Source of the DNA: Candidatus Zixiibacteriota bacterium
GTDB taxonomy: Bacteria; Zixibacteria; MSB-5A5; GN15; PGXB01
Reading direction: 5' to 3'
Length of the DNA stretch: 64,000 nucleotides
NCBI GenBank assembly: GCA_026397505.1
Contig: JAPLUR010000125.1
Location: forward strand, 1-64,000
Shown: positions 54,330 through 63,906 of the stretch, piece after piece
Numbering within the stretch: the stretch's first letter is position 1
How the letters are laid out: the number at the start of each line of letters is the position of its first letter
Position numbers and translations under genes: made by a program
The notes under the pieces: model-generated
What the model saw: the letters and a program-made list of their open reading frames with translations, nothing else
Told to the model about the DNA's origin: nothing
Databases searched by the model: none

Positions 54330-54486
54330 AATGATCCTTTCGATAAGGCTCTGTTTTTTTGGCAAGGTACACCTCTCCCATTCCACCGGCACCGATTTTC
54401 TCGACGATCCGGTAGTGCCCGATTATGCTGCCGTGTGCGAGTTGAACATGCGATCGGGTTATGTCGTTTCCATCTGATTTTTCCAT
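54313..54486 (-). pseudogene. Truncated kinase head 2 (N-lobe fragment only)
   Basis: A 57-residue frame beginning MEKSDGNDITRSHVQLAHGS, then HYRIVEKIGAGGMGEVYLA, where kinase similarity stops (KKTEPYRKDHYGIRP then stop). No catalytic Lys, HRD or DFG. Its leader matches that of the kinases at 26492 and 52693, not the one directly upstream. The ATG overlaps the stop of the upstream kinase (TGATG). It breaks at the same point of the gene as the fragment at 23555-23716. The end overlaps the aminopeptidase start by 17 bp. Confidence 0.72.
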
Positions 54487-56759
54487 CACTCGTGCTCCGT
54501 TCCCGTAACCGGCAATCCAATAGATCTGCGTATGGCGTTGATACGCGGATCCTGGCTCTTCAAAACGGTCACAGGCAAGTCGGCATAACAAATCCAGGGG
54601 TCGTGTTCCAACTTCGCTTTCTCAATCCAGGAAACGCCCTGATCGACATCGCCGCGCGCGATGGAAATCCATGCAAAAAACATGGGAGCGACGTGGACAT
54701 ACTTTGCCCGCTCGTGCAACATATCCAAATACTCGTCAGCCTTGTCCATCATGGCGGCCTGATAATAGCAGATTGAGAGCGCCATTAGCACTATTGAAGC
54801 GCCGCCCGAATAGTCGAATGATTTCTGCAAGACGGCGATGGCATGGTCGGTTCTCGAAAGACCCATATATGCCATGCCCAGATTGAAATAGGGCTGCCAA
54901 GACGTCGGATCCAGTTTGACAGCTGCGTCCAATAAATCGATGGCCCTATCATAATCGCCGGCGTTCAGAGGGGGGAGTGCAGCCCAGGTGCAGATCAGAC
55001 TCGAAAGGGGATCGAGCTTCCTGGCGATTTCCATATGCCGCGTGGCTTCGTCAAACCGCCTGCGCGTGACCAGAAAAGTCGAGAAATTCGTATGGGAGAG
55101 AGCAGTTGTTGCCCCCAATTCCAGGGCTTTCTCAAAATCGTGCTCCGCAGCCTCCCAGTTCCATTCATACGCAAAGCGCCATACGGCCCGTACATTATAG
55201 AGCTCGGCAATATTCGGGTCAAGGCGCAGAGCTTTCTCCATAGCCTCGGTGGATCTGGTGTAGGCTTCATTCGGAGATATGTCTGCCCAAAACGCCTGAC
55301 TCTGGTACCAGATCGCTATCCAGGTATACGGCATGGCATACTCCGGGTCTATAGCGATCGCTTGTCGAAAACAATCGAGGCTTAGTTTCCAGCCTTCGGG
55401 CGTAAGTTGGTACCAGTAATACCGACCTTTCAAGAACAGGCTGTACGCTTCCAGATTCTCGGTCCGCTTTCGGATCAACGATTCCTCCGGCTTTCGGGCC
55501 AGTTTAAACTTCATTTTTTCCACGATTGCCTGGGCGATTTCTTCCTGAACGGCAAAGATGTCTTCCAATTCCCTATCGAATCGCTCCGACCAAAGATGAG
55601 AACCATCCTCGACATTAATAAGCTGCGCGGTGATGCGCAGCCGTGATCCGGCTTTACGCACGCTGCCTTCGAGCAGCACGGTTACGTCGAGTTTCCGTCC
55701 GATATCGCGGATATCCTCGTGTTTGCCTTTGAAGGCAAAGGCCGAAGTTCGAGCGATGACCCGGAGATCCTCGATTTGCGTCAGGGCGGTAATAATCTCC
55801 TCCGCCATACCGTCGCAGAAATACTCCTGTTCCGGGTCAGGACTCAAATTTGTAAATGGTAGCACAGCAATGGAAGGCTGCCCGGTCAGAACATGAAATT
55901 CAGATTGTTGGCTGACCCTTTTCAAATCTACCACTAGTTCGTCTGCGTGCTGGTATCGGAGACTCTTGTCTTTGGCCAGCATCTTACCAACAATCCGCTG
56001 CAATTCGTCCGGTACTCCGGATTTATATCTCGTCAGCGGCTCTGGTTCCTCATATCCGATCGAATAAATAACTGCTGGTTCATGGTCACCCTTGAAGGGC
56101 AACTGACCCGTAATCATTTCATATAGCACGACACCCAAGGAAAAAATATCTGAACGATAATCTAATTCCTCGCCGCGCGTCTGTTCAGGAGACATATAAT
56201 GTAGTGTTCCCATTGTCGAGCCAGTCTTGGTCAGATGATCAGATCCCATGACTGAGGCGAGGCCAAAGTCGACTATCCGCGCTCGTCCGTGGGAATCGAT
56301 CAGGATATTGGATGGCTTGATATCCCGGTGCGTGATGCCATTCTCATGAGCAGCCTGCAGTCCGTCACAAATCTGAATCCCGATCTCAAGAATGCGATCC
56401 AGCGGCGGTGATTTCCCAGTCAAGATTTCTTTGAGCGACTGACCCTCGACATGCTGCATGGAGAAGAAAGGTCGACCCTGAGACTCGCCGACTTCAAATA
56501 CCGAGACGATATTGGGATGGTCGAGTTTTGCCGCCGCCTGGGCTTCGCGCTTGAAGCGGGCGCGGCAGTCAGCGTCTTGGCAAAGTTGCGGCGGTAGAAA
56601 CTTCAGGGCCACTCTACGATTGAGCTCGGTGTCTTCAGCGAGGTATACATCTCCCATCCCACCGGCGCCGATCTTCTCGATGATCCGGTAGTGCGAAACC
56701 ATCACACCGCCAATCAAGGGCACGTGCGTCCGGGTCTTGTCGTCGTCAGGTTGGCTCAC
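54486..56759 (-). CDS. Ser/Thr kinase with TolB-like and TPR domains
   Basis: A 757-residue protein. The leader MSQPDDDKTRTHVPLIGGV is followed by an intact kinase: IGAGGMGDVYLAED, VALKF, HRDIKPSN, VDFGLAS, SPEQTRG. Then a TolB-like domain (SIAVLPFTNLSPDPEQEYF) and TPRs (ALDCF-type SLDCFRQAIAIDPEYAMPYT). No membrane helix. It is very close to the kinase at 26541-28805 in domain order and sequence. It overlaps the upstream kinase by 4 bp and the downstream kinase head by 1 bp, so the run is one coupled transcript. Confidence 0.88.
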   Translation of the reverse strand: MSQPDDDKTRTHVPLIGGVMVSHYRIIEKIGAGGMGDVYLAEDTELNRRVALKFLPPQLCQDADCRARFKREAQAAAKLDHPNIVSVFEVGESQGRPFFSMQHVEGQSLKEILTGKSPPLDRILEIGIQICDGLQAAHENGITHRDIKPSNILIDSHGRARIVDFGLASVMGSDHLTKTGSTMGTLHYMSPEQTRGEELDYRSDIFSLGVVLYEMITGQLPFKGDHEPAVIYSIGYEEPEPLTRYKSGVPDELQRIVGKMLAKDKSLRYQHADELVVDLKRVSQQSEFHVLTGQPSIAVLPFTNLSPDPEQEYFCDGMAEEIITALTQIEDLRVIARTSAFAFKGKHEDIRDIGRKLDVTVLLEGSVRKAGSRLRITAQLINVEDGSHLWSERFDRELEDIFAVQEEIAQAIVEKMKFKLARKPEESLIRKRTENLEAYSLFLKGRYYWYQLTPEGWKLSLDCFRQAIAIDPEYAMPYTWIAIWYQSQAFWADISPNEAYTRSTEAMEKALRLDPNIAELYNVRAVWRFAYEWNWEAAEHDFEKALELGATTALSHTNFSTFLVTRRRFDEATRHMEIARKLDPLSSLICTWAALPPLNAGDYDRAIDLLDAAVKLDPTSWQPYFNLGMAYMGLSRTDHAIAVLQKSFDYSGGASIVLMALSICYYQAAMMDKADEYLDMLHERAKYVHVAPMFFAWISIARGDVDQGVSWIEKAKLEHDPWICYADLPVTVLKSQDPRINAIRRSIGLPVTGTEHE

Positions 56760-59149
56760 ACTTCAAAATGCTCCCATTCATATTTTGCACGTTCCAGAAG
56801 GTCATTAAATCGCTTCTCGCCGCGTACGTTCTTGAGAAATGGATCACGCTGCAGGGCCTTATAATTGATGAAGCCGCGGTTGACGGCATTTTCGAGCCAA
56901 TCCAAAGACTCTTCTTTATTATCAAATAGAGCAAACATGCTTGCCACGATATAAGACCACTCTGAATCTCGTCGGCATGTTATCTGAAGCTCCGGAGTCA
57001 TTTCCCGATAAGCCTTCTCCTTGTCGTTCTGCAACCCATATTTCAGCATGAATCCGAACTTGGTAAGCGCATTACCGGGAGCTGTCTGCGCCATTCTATC
57101 GATAATGAGAAAAGCACTATCCTTCTGCCCAGTTAACGCGTATACCCAAGCATAGAAGAATTGAAGTGCCGGGTTGAATTGATCCACCTGGGATGCCTTG
57201 CCATACTCTCGGAGGGCCAGATCATATCGACCATCATAGAAATATATATATCCCGCAGTAATGCGGTTCCATGTATTGAGGGGATCCACAGTTTCCGCGC
57301 GCGCAAGATACTGGCTGGCTTCCGCAGTTCGGCCCATGCGGGCGCAGTTGAAGGCGAGACTTCGTAGCGCATCCGGCTCATTGGGATTAGACTCCAATGC
57401 AAGCTTGTTCTGGCGAAAAACCCCCTGCATGTTTTCGGGATAAGGACCCCAAAATATAAGGTTTGCCAGAACAACGTGGGCTTCCGGAAGGTCCGGGTTT
57501 AGGGCCAGCGCTCTGTGGGCCAATTCTATACCCTTTTTTAAATAGTCCTCTTGTTCGGCTCCGATATTGACCAATTGGTAAAAAGCTGAGGCCATGCCCG
57601 AATAAAGCAGAGGATCGTCACCGATCAGATCGATACCATTTTGGAGGTACTGGATGGCACGGCGAATTCCCTCTTCATTGAACCGATTGATCTCATGATC
57701 AGCCTTCAAATAGCATTCATAAGCATCAACATTGTCCATGGGGCGCCGCTCGACCTGTTGCTTCTCTTGAGCGGCAAGTCTGAGTTGAAGAGCGCTGACG
57801 ATCGACGAGGATATATCATCTTGAATGGCAAAAATGTCATTGACATCACGGTCGTAAGTCTCGGACCACATATGATAGCCATCAGCAACGTTTATAAGCT
57901 GGATCGTGATGCGAAGGTGGTTGGCCGATTTGCGAATGCTTCCTTCTAGCACCGTCTGCACCCCGAGTTTTTCGCCGATTATCTTTATGTCCTCCGACTT
58001 GCCTTTGAACGAAAACGCCGACGTTCTGGCCAGGACTCTTAGGCTTTTAATGCTACTCAGCCGATTGATAATTTCTTCAGTCATACCGTCGCAGAAATAT
58101 TCCTGGTCCTTCTGTGGGCTCATGTCGACAAAGGGGAGAACCGCAATCGACTTTGTAGCCGGAGGCGTGTGTTCGGGCCGCATGTAAAAGTACCCCACGA
58201 TCAATATCGCGAGCAGAAGAACACTGCCTCCGATGAGCAATGGAAGTTTCTTGTTTTGATGTCCGCGTGGAGAGTTCTGGGACCCGTCCCGCTGAATCGC
58301 CCGAAGGTCAGCCAGTATTTCATCGGCGTGCTGGTAACGAAGATTCCTATCCTTGGTCAGAGCTTTGCTAAGGACCCTTTGAAGCTCATCCGGCACGCCG
58401 CTCTTGTACCGCGCCAGAGGTTCAGGAATCGCCTCGACGATGTTCTTGATCGTCGCAATCTCAGACTCGGCCTTAAATGGGGGCCTGCCAGTAATCATCT
58501 CGTATAGCACAGTGCCAAAGGAAAACAGGTCTGATCGGGCATCGACTTCCTCACCACGAGCCTGTTCAGGTGACATGTACCCGATGGTGCCGAGAGTCGA
58601 ACCCGTCTTTGTGAGGTGCTCACTACCGTGAACTGAAGCCAATCCAAAGTCGACGATCTTTGCCCGACCGTCATGGTCAGTCAGAATATTGGATGGCTTG
58701 ATATCGCGGTGAGTAATACCTGCTTGATGAGCTTTATTCAGCCCCTCGCAGATCTGGATAGATAGATCAATAATCTTCTCAATAGAATGATCACGCTTCT
58801 TTATAAGATCAGCCAGCGATTCACCTTCAATATGTTCCATGGCGAAAAAGGGGCGACCATTGAATTCGCTGACTTCAAAGATCGTGACAATATTGGGATG
58901 GCTCAGCTTGGCCGCCGCTTGGGCCTCACGCTTGAACCGGGCGCGACAGTCGGCTTCCTGACACAAATGAGGGGGAAGGAACTTAAGCGCGACTTTGCGA
59001 TTGAGCTCGGTGTCTTCAGCGAGGTATACATCTCCCATCCCACCGGCGCCGATCTTCTCGAGTATTCTGTAATGGCCAACCAGAAGACCTTTGGTCAGAA
59101 CAGCAAGAGGGCGGGTCTTATCTTCGTCATACGCGTCATCAGAAACCAT
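56756..59149 (-). CDS. Membrane Ser/Thr kinase with TolB-like and TPR domains
   Basis: A 797-residue protein. The intact kinase (residues 22-285) has IGAGGMGDVYLAED, VALKF, HRDIKPSN, VDFGLAS and SPEQARG. A TM helix (LPLLIGGSVLLLAILIVGYF) follows near residue 310. The outer part has the TolB-like block SIAVLPFVDMSPQKDQEYF and TPRs (AIQYLQNGIDLIGDDPLLYS, ALREYGKASQVDQFNPALQ). First gene of cluster 2, with ATG 59149. Overlap with the next kinase (4 bp) implies co-synthesis of a membrane and a cytoplasmic paralogue. Confidence 0.88.
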   Translation of the reverse strand: MVSDDAYDEDKTRPLAVLTKGLLVGHYRILEKIGAGGMGDVYLAEDTELNRKVALKFLPPHLCQEADCRARFKREAQAAAKLSHPNIVTIFEVSEFNGRPFFAMEHIEGESLADLIKKRDHSIEKIIDLSIQICEGLNKAHQAGITHRDIKPSNILTDHDGRAKIVDFGLASVHGSEHLTKTGSTLGTIGYMSPEQARGEEVDARSDLFSFGTVLYEMITGRPPFKAESEIATIKNIVEAIPEPLARYKSGVPDELQRVLSKALTKDRNLRYQHADEILADLRAIQRDGSQNSPRGHQNKKLPLLIGGSVLLLAILIVGYFYMRPEHTPPATKSIAVLPFVDMSPQKDQEYFCDGMTEEIINRLSSIKSLRVLARTSAFSFKGKSEDIKIIGEKLGVQTVLEGSIRKSANHLRITIQLINVADGYHMWSETYDRDVNDIFAIQDDISSSIVSALQLRLAAQEKQQVERRPMDNVDAYECYLKADHEINRFNEEGIRRAIQYLQNGIDLIGDDPLLYSGMASAFYQLVNIGAEQEDYLKKGIELAHRALALNPDLPEAHVVLANLIFWGPYPENMQGVFRQNKLALESNPNEPDALRSLAFNCARMGRTAEASQYLARAETVDPLNTWNRITAGYIYFYDGRYDLALREYGKASQVDQFNPALQFFYAWVYALTGQKDSAFLIIDRMAQTAPGNALTKFGFMLKYGLQNDKEKAYREMTPELQITCRRDSEWSYIVASMFALFDNKEESLDWLENAVNRGFINYKALQRDPFLKNVRGEKRFNDLLERAKYEWEHFEV

Positions 59150-59407
59150 TCGGTCTCCCGGATAATCAAATGTTATTGATGTCGGATGTTCGGACTGTCG
59201 AGACTAATTTAGGTTCAAATAATGAGGGCGGCAACGGGAAATTTCATGGCGGCAAAGGCGCGCCCTTTCCAGAGTGGCGGATAGCCCCAGAACTAATTGT
59301 TGGACAGCGAGTTATAAGTAGGCTCCGGAGGAGCAACTATTTTTGATTAGTCCAGATTATGCCGTAAGTTGAGTAGGATTAAACCGGGCCATCGTGGAAA
59401 TTTGGAA

Positions 59408-60901
59408 TCAGCCTTTATGGCATATTTGTTCGAACTTGGCCGCATCGACAGTTTCATCCAGATATAGAGCCAGATTCGAAGCTTTAATGTACCCATTCAC
59501 TTTGCGTCTGGCGATCCGCTGAATATTCAGCAGATGACGGGCCGAGATATTATCGGTGGTGATGTTTTTCCCTCCGGTTCCACACCCCAATGTGAGCGAG
59601 GGCTGAAGTGAGTTATAGGTGCCGCCCATGGCCCCCTGAGATGCGGGTGTGTTAACCAGAATCCGGCCGGCGTTCATAACCGAGGCGAAATATTGAATTC
59701 TTTCTTCGTTGTTGGAGAACATGCTGATCGTATGTCCCAAACCGCCGTGGTTGTTGATCCGGCGACATAAATCAATTGCTTGTTCGAGATTCTCGGCGAC
59801 ATACAGGGCAAGAATCGGCGCCAGGATTTCCAGGGATATCGGCGATTGAATACCTACCACCTCAAGCTCGGCAATCAAAAGGGTCGTGTCCGCGGGGACA
59901 TGAATTCCAGCCATTTCGGCAATGACCGGCGCCGGCTGTCCGATAACCTCGGTACGCATCACTTTTGCCGACACGTTGAACACAACCGGCTCAAGGCGTT
60001 TGATTTCCTCCGGCGAAAGAAAGTAAGCTTTCCGCTCTTTGAACTGTTTGATTACTTCCTCAAGATGGCATTTCCTTACGACCAGGGCCTGTTCGCTCGC
60101 GCAGACGGTTCCGTTGTCGAATGTCTTGGAAATGAAAATTTGCTCGACGGCAAATGACACATCGGCCGTCTTTCCGATAAATACCGGGACATTTCCGGGG
60201 CCGACGCCAATAGCGGGATTGCCGGAACTGTAAGCGGCGCGCACAAGGGCGGTCGAACCGGTGGCGATAATCATAGCAGTATGGCGGTGTTTCATAAATT
60301 GCAGCGTCTCATTTTCCGTGGAGCGCTCAATCCATTGAATACAGTGCTCGGGAGCGCCCGCCGCCAAAGCGGCCCCGTAGCATATACGGGCGGCTTCAAT
60401 GGAGCATTTTCGTGCCGCGCCGTGAGGACGGATGATAATGGGATTTCTTGATTTCAAAGAGATTATTATTTTGAACAAGACGGTCGAGGTCGGGTTGGTC
60501 ACCGGTGTAACCGCAAAAATCGGACCCAGAGGCTGAGCGATCTCGACAATCCCTTTTTCCTTGTCTTCCGATATTACTCCGACCGTTTTCAGGTCTTTTA
60601 CATCTTCATAAACAAATTGGGTGGCAATGACATTTTTGATCACTTTGTCCTGCCAGACACCAAGTTTGGTCTCCTGATGGGCCAGCTTTGCCAGATGAAC
60701 ACGTTTATTGAATCCCGCTTCATAGACAGCTTTCACAATCCTATCGGTCTGCTCCTGATTAAACTGCCGGAAAGCGGAAGCGGCATTGACCGCCTTTTCC
60801 ATGACAGCATCAATATCGAGCGGGGCGCCGTTGGTTGTGGAATTGAGTTTTTCTTGTGTCAGGGAGCCTATTTCGGGTTCGGGCATTCTCTCGTTCTCCA
60901 A
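59408..60901 (-). CDS. Acylating aldehyde dehydrogenase (acetaldehyde dehydrogenase type)
   Basis: A 497-residue CoA-acylating aldehyde dehydrogenase of the AdhE-N/EutE/PduP group that interconverts an aldehyde and acyl-CoA with NAD. The catalytic Cys lies in TFDNGTVCASEQALV (near 270), and GNPAIGVGPGNVPVFI and PLGPIFAVTPVTNPTSTVLF are typical of the group. There is no EutE/PduP-like encapsulation leader of clear type and no fused alcohol dehydrogenase. Divergent from the operon at 61602, with a 700-bp gap between. Confidence 0.87.
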   Translation of the reverse strand: MENERMPEPEIGSLTQEKLNSTTNGAPLDIDAVMEKAVNAASAFRQFNQEQTDRIVKAVYEAGFNKRVHLAKLAHQETKLGVWQDKVIKNVIATQFVYEDVKDLKTVGVISEDKEKGIVEIAQPLGPIFAVTPVTNPTSTVLFKIIISLKSRNPIIIRPHGAARKCSIEAARICYGAALAAGAPEHCIQWIERSTENETLQFMKHRHTAMIIATGSTALVRAAYSSGNPAIGVGPGNVPVFIGKTADVSFAVEQIFISKTFDNGTVCASEQALVVRKCHLEEVIKQFKERKAYFLSPEEIKRLEPVVFNVSAKVMRTEVIGQPAPVIAEMAGIHVPADTTLLIAELEVVGIQSPISLEILAPILALYVAENLEQAIDLCRRINNHGGLGHTISMFSNNEERIQYFASVMNAGRILVNTPASQGAMGGTYNSLQPSLTLGCGTGGKNITTDNISARHLLNIQRIARRKVNGYIKASNLALYLDETVDAAKFEQICHKG

Positions 60902-61601
60902 TTCGGGGTCAGGTTTGGCCGATTCGCCGCCGACGGCCCGTTTATGTCTAAAAAATATCTCATCAGGATTACAGATTCATTTCCATCCATATCTTAATCT
61001 TTATACGGACAATTGACAAAGATGATATATAACATAATAGGTCGTAATTATCAATAATTAACAGCCCCCAATTTGAGGGAATGTTGAGAAAGCCATGGAA
61101 AAGGAAAGAAGGGCGCAGGCAGGCCAGACAAGATGAAAATTGTCATCCTGAACATGATTCTGGATTGAGAAGATGGATACTTGAGTTCAACTCAGATGCC
61201 AGCTTACCGATAGCGGCGGGGAGTGACGGTGTGGGAGTTTTTGTCTGTCCTTTCAAATGCAAATCGCCAGGAGAATCTTTCTTCAGCTTTTCCATGTGGG
61301 GGGTTGATCCTTGCGGGTGGTCCGGAGTTTTGAGCGATGGCACAAGGAGAAGGAAGCAGAAACAAGAGTTGCCATCTCGCGTCGGCGCTGAAAATGCGGG
61401 TTCACCGGCATCATTTCTGATGTGCCGAGCAACAGATTCAATATTGCCATTGGATAGCTTCATCGCCAATCATGTCATTGACAATTGGCACCCGGAAGTG
61501 TTAATTAGGGCGATATTTAGAGAAATTAACTGTCTTATTATTAATTGCTTTGATTGCAGGTAAAGAAAAGGCTCCACGGGGAGAAATCCAGGAGAAACGT
61601 T
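60902..61601. other. Divergent intergenic region, 700 bp
   Basis: Open frames in it (both strands) show no family pattern, have poor starts and look like chance. The side near 60902-61060 is AT-rich and should contain the promoter of the aldehyde dehydrogenase. The promoter of the plus-strand operon is listed at 61478. The middle contains GTCATCCTGAACATGATTCT, a type of short dispersed intergenic sequence. Confidence 0.5.
61478..61506 (+). promoter_or_regulatory. Sigma-70-like promoter of the operon at 61602
   Basis: A perfect TTGACA (61478-61483), 17-bp spacer, TTAATT (61501-61506, 4 of 6). About 95 bp before the start codon, which has AGGAGA 6 nt upstream. Confidence 0.5.
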
Positions 61602-62834
61602 ATGTACTTTAATTTGCTTTCGGATCGGGACATGAAGGCGATTGACGCTCTGATTGCCGATTATGGCGGTCACGGGGCTATTTCGGAACAGATCACCCGG
61701 GCACGCGAGTATCCAGCGCGCAAAAAGGCGCTTGGTGATAAAGGATACGGGAAGATGCTGGAACAGGCGGAAGCGTATGCCGGAAGATTCCCGAAAGTCG
61801 ATGATTTTATCAAAAAGGAGAGCATCAAGACGACCAGGGGAGGTGTCTGTACCACTCAGGTATCCGGATTTCAGGGCTCGCATGTCACGCTGGACTGCAT
61901 GCGCCGCATAGCGGAAAAGGGGGATGTTCTATTGCCGGCGGAGATGATATCGGTGGTGGCCCTGACCGATCACTATGTTTACAGTGGTGATCTGATGGCC
62001 ACTCTGGCCATGAGCGAAAACATTATGGGCGCAAGCAAGTTCTGTTCCACCAACCTGCTGGGGACGCCCTGGCCCGAACATCGTTTCAAACGGGCCGAAA
62101 AACTCACCGGTGAAAAGTTCGATCGCCGTGACCTGGGTAACGGCATCAGCCAAATTATCCTCAAGAATATGGGAACACCTTTCGGCAACCTCGGCGGGGT
62201 CGAGGTGGCGGATAATAACCACCTGATATATGTCGACACGGCAATCAGAGCCGCCCTGGAGACCGGCGCCAATTTTTTCCTCAATCCCAGCTGGTCAACG
62301 ATAACGGCGGCCTGTTACTTTGCCCGGAAGATACCGGAGATCAGTTTTAAGATATCGATGCTTTTATCGACGCAGAATGCGGTACAATTTCGCATGTTGA
62401 TGAACATCGTGAAGGCGTATCTTCGGGATGACGGTACGACACCGATTTACGAAATAAACATCGGAAATGGAGCCAGCCCCGAGACGCTGCTGCAGTGTGC
62501 CCAAGACCTCAAGGCATCGGGCCTGCCCAATATTCAGTTGACCGCTCATCTCCGGATAAACCCGGATCTCGGCATGGCCGATTTTAACTGGACCGAGAAC
62601 GCATTCAAGGTGCTCGATGCCGGTTGCGATTTGACGATCAAGTACGAGTCTGATGGAACCTCGCGGCCGTACGACACGATGGAGGCTTATTTTCTCTCGG
62701 ATGCGGAGCGGGATGCCAAGGCAGCATTGATCGGCGATGTGATTTATCACAAATGCATCCGGTGCGACCTGGATGCCAGGGAGATTATGAGACGCGGGCA
62801 TAAAGCCAGGTTTGCCCGGATAAGTCATAAATAG
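61602..62834 (+). CDS. Conserved-looking enzyme of unknown family
   Basis: A 410-residue cytoplasmic protein, ATG 61602 (AGGAGA upstream; an in-frame start 48 bp earlier is less likely). It has no signal or TM segment and is well-folded in appearance, with alternating hydrophobic strands and helices (VALTDHYVYSGDLMATLAMS, ISFKISMLLSTQNAVQFRML, NIQLTAHLRINPDLG) that suggest an alpha/beta barrel. Cys occurs at GGVCTTQVSG, KFCSTNLLG and HKCIRCDLDA. I do not recognise the family. It starts an operon with a homoserine dehydrogenase-type protein and an aldehyde dehydrogenase, so a catabolic or biosynthetic enzyme acting on a small amino- or oxo-acid is the best guess. Confidence 0.7.
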   Translation: MYFNLLSDRDMKAIDALIADYGGHGAISEQITRAREYPARKKALGDKGYGKMLEQAEAYAGRFPKVDDFIKKESIKTTRGGVCTTQVSGFQGSHVTLDCMRRIAEKGDVLLPAEMISVVALTDHYVYSGDLMATLAMSENIMGASKFCSTNLLGTPWPEHRFKRAEKLTGEKFDRRDLGNGISQIILKNMGTPFGNLGGVEVADNNHLIYVDTAIRAALETGANFFLNPSWSTITAACYFARKIPEISFKISMLLSTQNAVQFRMLMNIVKAYLRDDGTTPIYEINIGNGASPETLLQCAQDLKASGLPNIQLTAHLRINPDLGMADFNWTENAFKVLDAGCDLTIKYESDGTSRPYDTMEAYFLSDAERDAKAALIGDVIYHKCIRCDLDAREIMRRGHKARFARISHK

Positions 62835-62886
62835 CGGGAAAACGCCGCAGTAAATTATTGAAACTGTTAAATGAAGGACGATTAAT

Positions 62887-63906
62887 ATGAAGTTATTACT
62901 GCTGGGATTCGGCACGGTCGGACAGGGGCTGGCCGAACTCCTGATTAAAAAAGAAACCGTGCTGAAGGACAGTTATAATCTGGAATGCCGGGTGGTCGGG
63001 ATCGCCGATATGATCAAGGGGTCAATTTACAACCCAAATGGTATCAATCTCAAGGCGGCGCTGGAGAAAGTGAAATCGGGAGGAAAGCTGACCGATCATA
63101 GAGATGCTTTTAAGGGTGATGCTCTAGCCATGGTAAAGGCGGCGGATGCCGACATGCTGGTGGAGATGACATATACCGATATAAAGACCGGCGAACCGGC
63201 GACATCACATATACGGGCGGCTCTCAAAAAAGGCATGCATGTTACAACCAGCAATAAAGGGCCGGTGGCTCTTTATTACAATGAATTAGCCAAACTGGCC
63301 AAAGAAAATGGGGTCAGGTTTTTCTATGAGGGTTCGGTGATGAGCGGCACGCCGGTTCTGAACCTGGTGCGGGAAACATTGGCCGGCTCCCAGATCTCGG
63401 AGATGAAAGGGATCCTTAATGGGACGACCAATTATATTCTGACGCGGATGGAAGAGGGGATGGCGTACGCGGAGGCTCTCAAGAAAGCACAGGATCTAGG
63501 TTATGCCGAGGCGGTCCCTGATGCCGATGTTTTGGGCTGGGACGCGCTGGCGAAAGTAACGATTCTGGCCAATGCGGTCTTTGGATCCAACAGCAAGCCG
63601 TCAGATTTTACCTGTAAGGGAATCACAGATATCACGGCTGATGCCATTAAAGACGCCAAGGCTCATGGCAAGCGATTTAAATTGATCGGCCGTGTCTGGC
63701 GGGACGGCGACCGGGTCAAGGGGAGTGTCGGTCCGGAGCAGGTGGACCTTTCGCATCCACTTGCCGGAGTCATGGGGGCGACGAATGCCGTGACGATTAC
63801 CACCGACACTCTGGGTGATATCACGATTGTCGGCCCCGGTGCGGGAAGAATCGAAACAGGTTACTCGGTTCTGATTGATATCATCGCTGCGGGAGGTGTC
63901 CGATGA
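62887..63906 (+). CDS. Homoserine dehydrogenase-type NAD(P)-dependent oxidoreductase
   Basis: A 339-residue enzyme with the NAD(P) motif [16 protein letters not shown] at the start, the catalytic Lys region [15 protein letters not shown], and the homoserine dehydrogenase signature [20 protein letters not shown] with [13 protein letters not shown]. There is no ACT regulatory domain. Homoserine dehydrogenase normally reduces aspartate semialdehyde to homoserine, but neighbours here (unknown enzyme, aldehyde dehydrogenase) are not threonine or methionine genes, so it may act on a related 4-carbon or branched substrate. 52 bp after the first gene, 4-bp overlap with the next. Confidence 0.83.
   Translation: MKLLLLGFGTVGQGLAELLIKKETVLKDSYNLECRVVGIADMIKGSIYNPNGINLKAALEKVKSGGKLTDHRDAFKGDALAMVKAADADMLVEMTYTDIKTGEPATSHIRAALKKGMHVTTSNKGPVALYYNELAKLAKENGVRFFYEGSVMSGTPVLNLVRETLAGSQISEMKGILNGTTNYILTRMEEGMAYAEALKKAQDLGYAEAVPDADVLGWDALAKVTILANAVFGSNSKPSDFTCKGITDITADAIKDAKAHGKRFKLIGRVWRDGDRVKGSVGPEQVDLSHPLAGVMGATNAVTITTDTLGDITIVGPGAGRIETGYSVLIDIIAAGGVR

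Noticed and set aside
61081-61563. 160-codon frame and its antisense 108-codon frame in the 700-bp gap
   Set aside because: No family pattern, poor starts, no ribosome binding site, overlapping frames on both strands; looks like intergenic chance ORFs.
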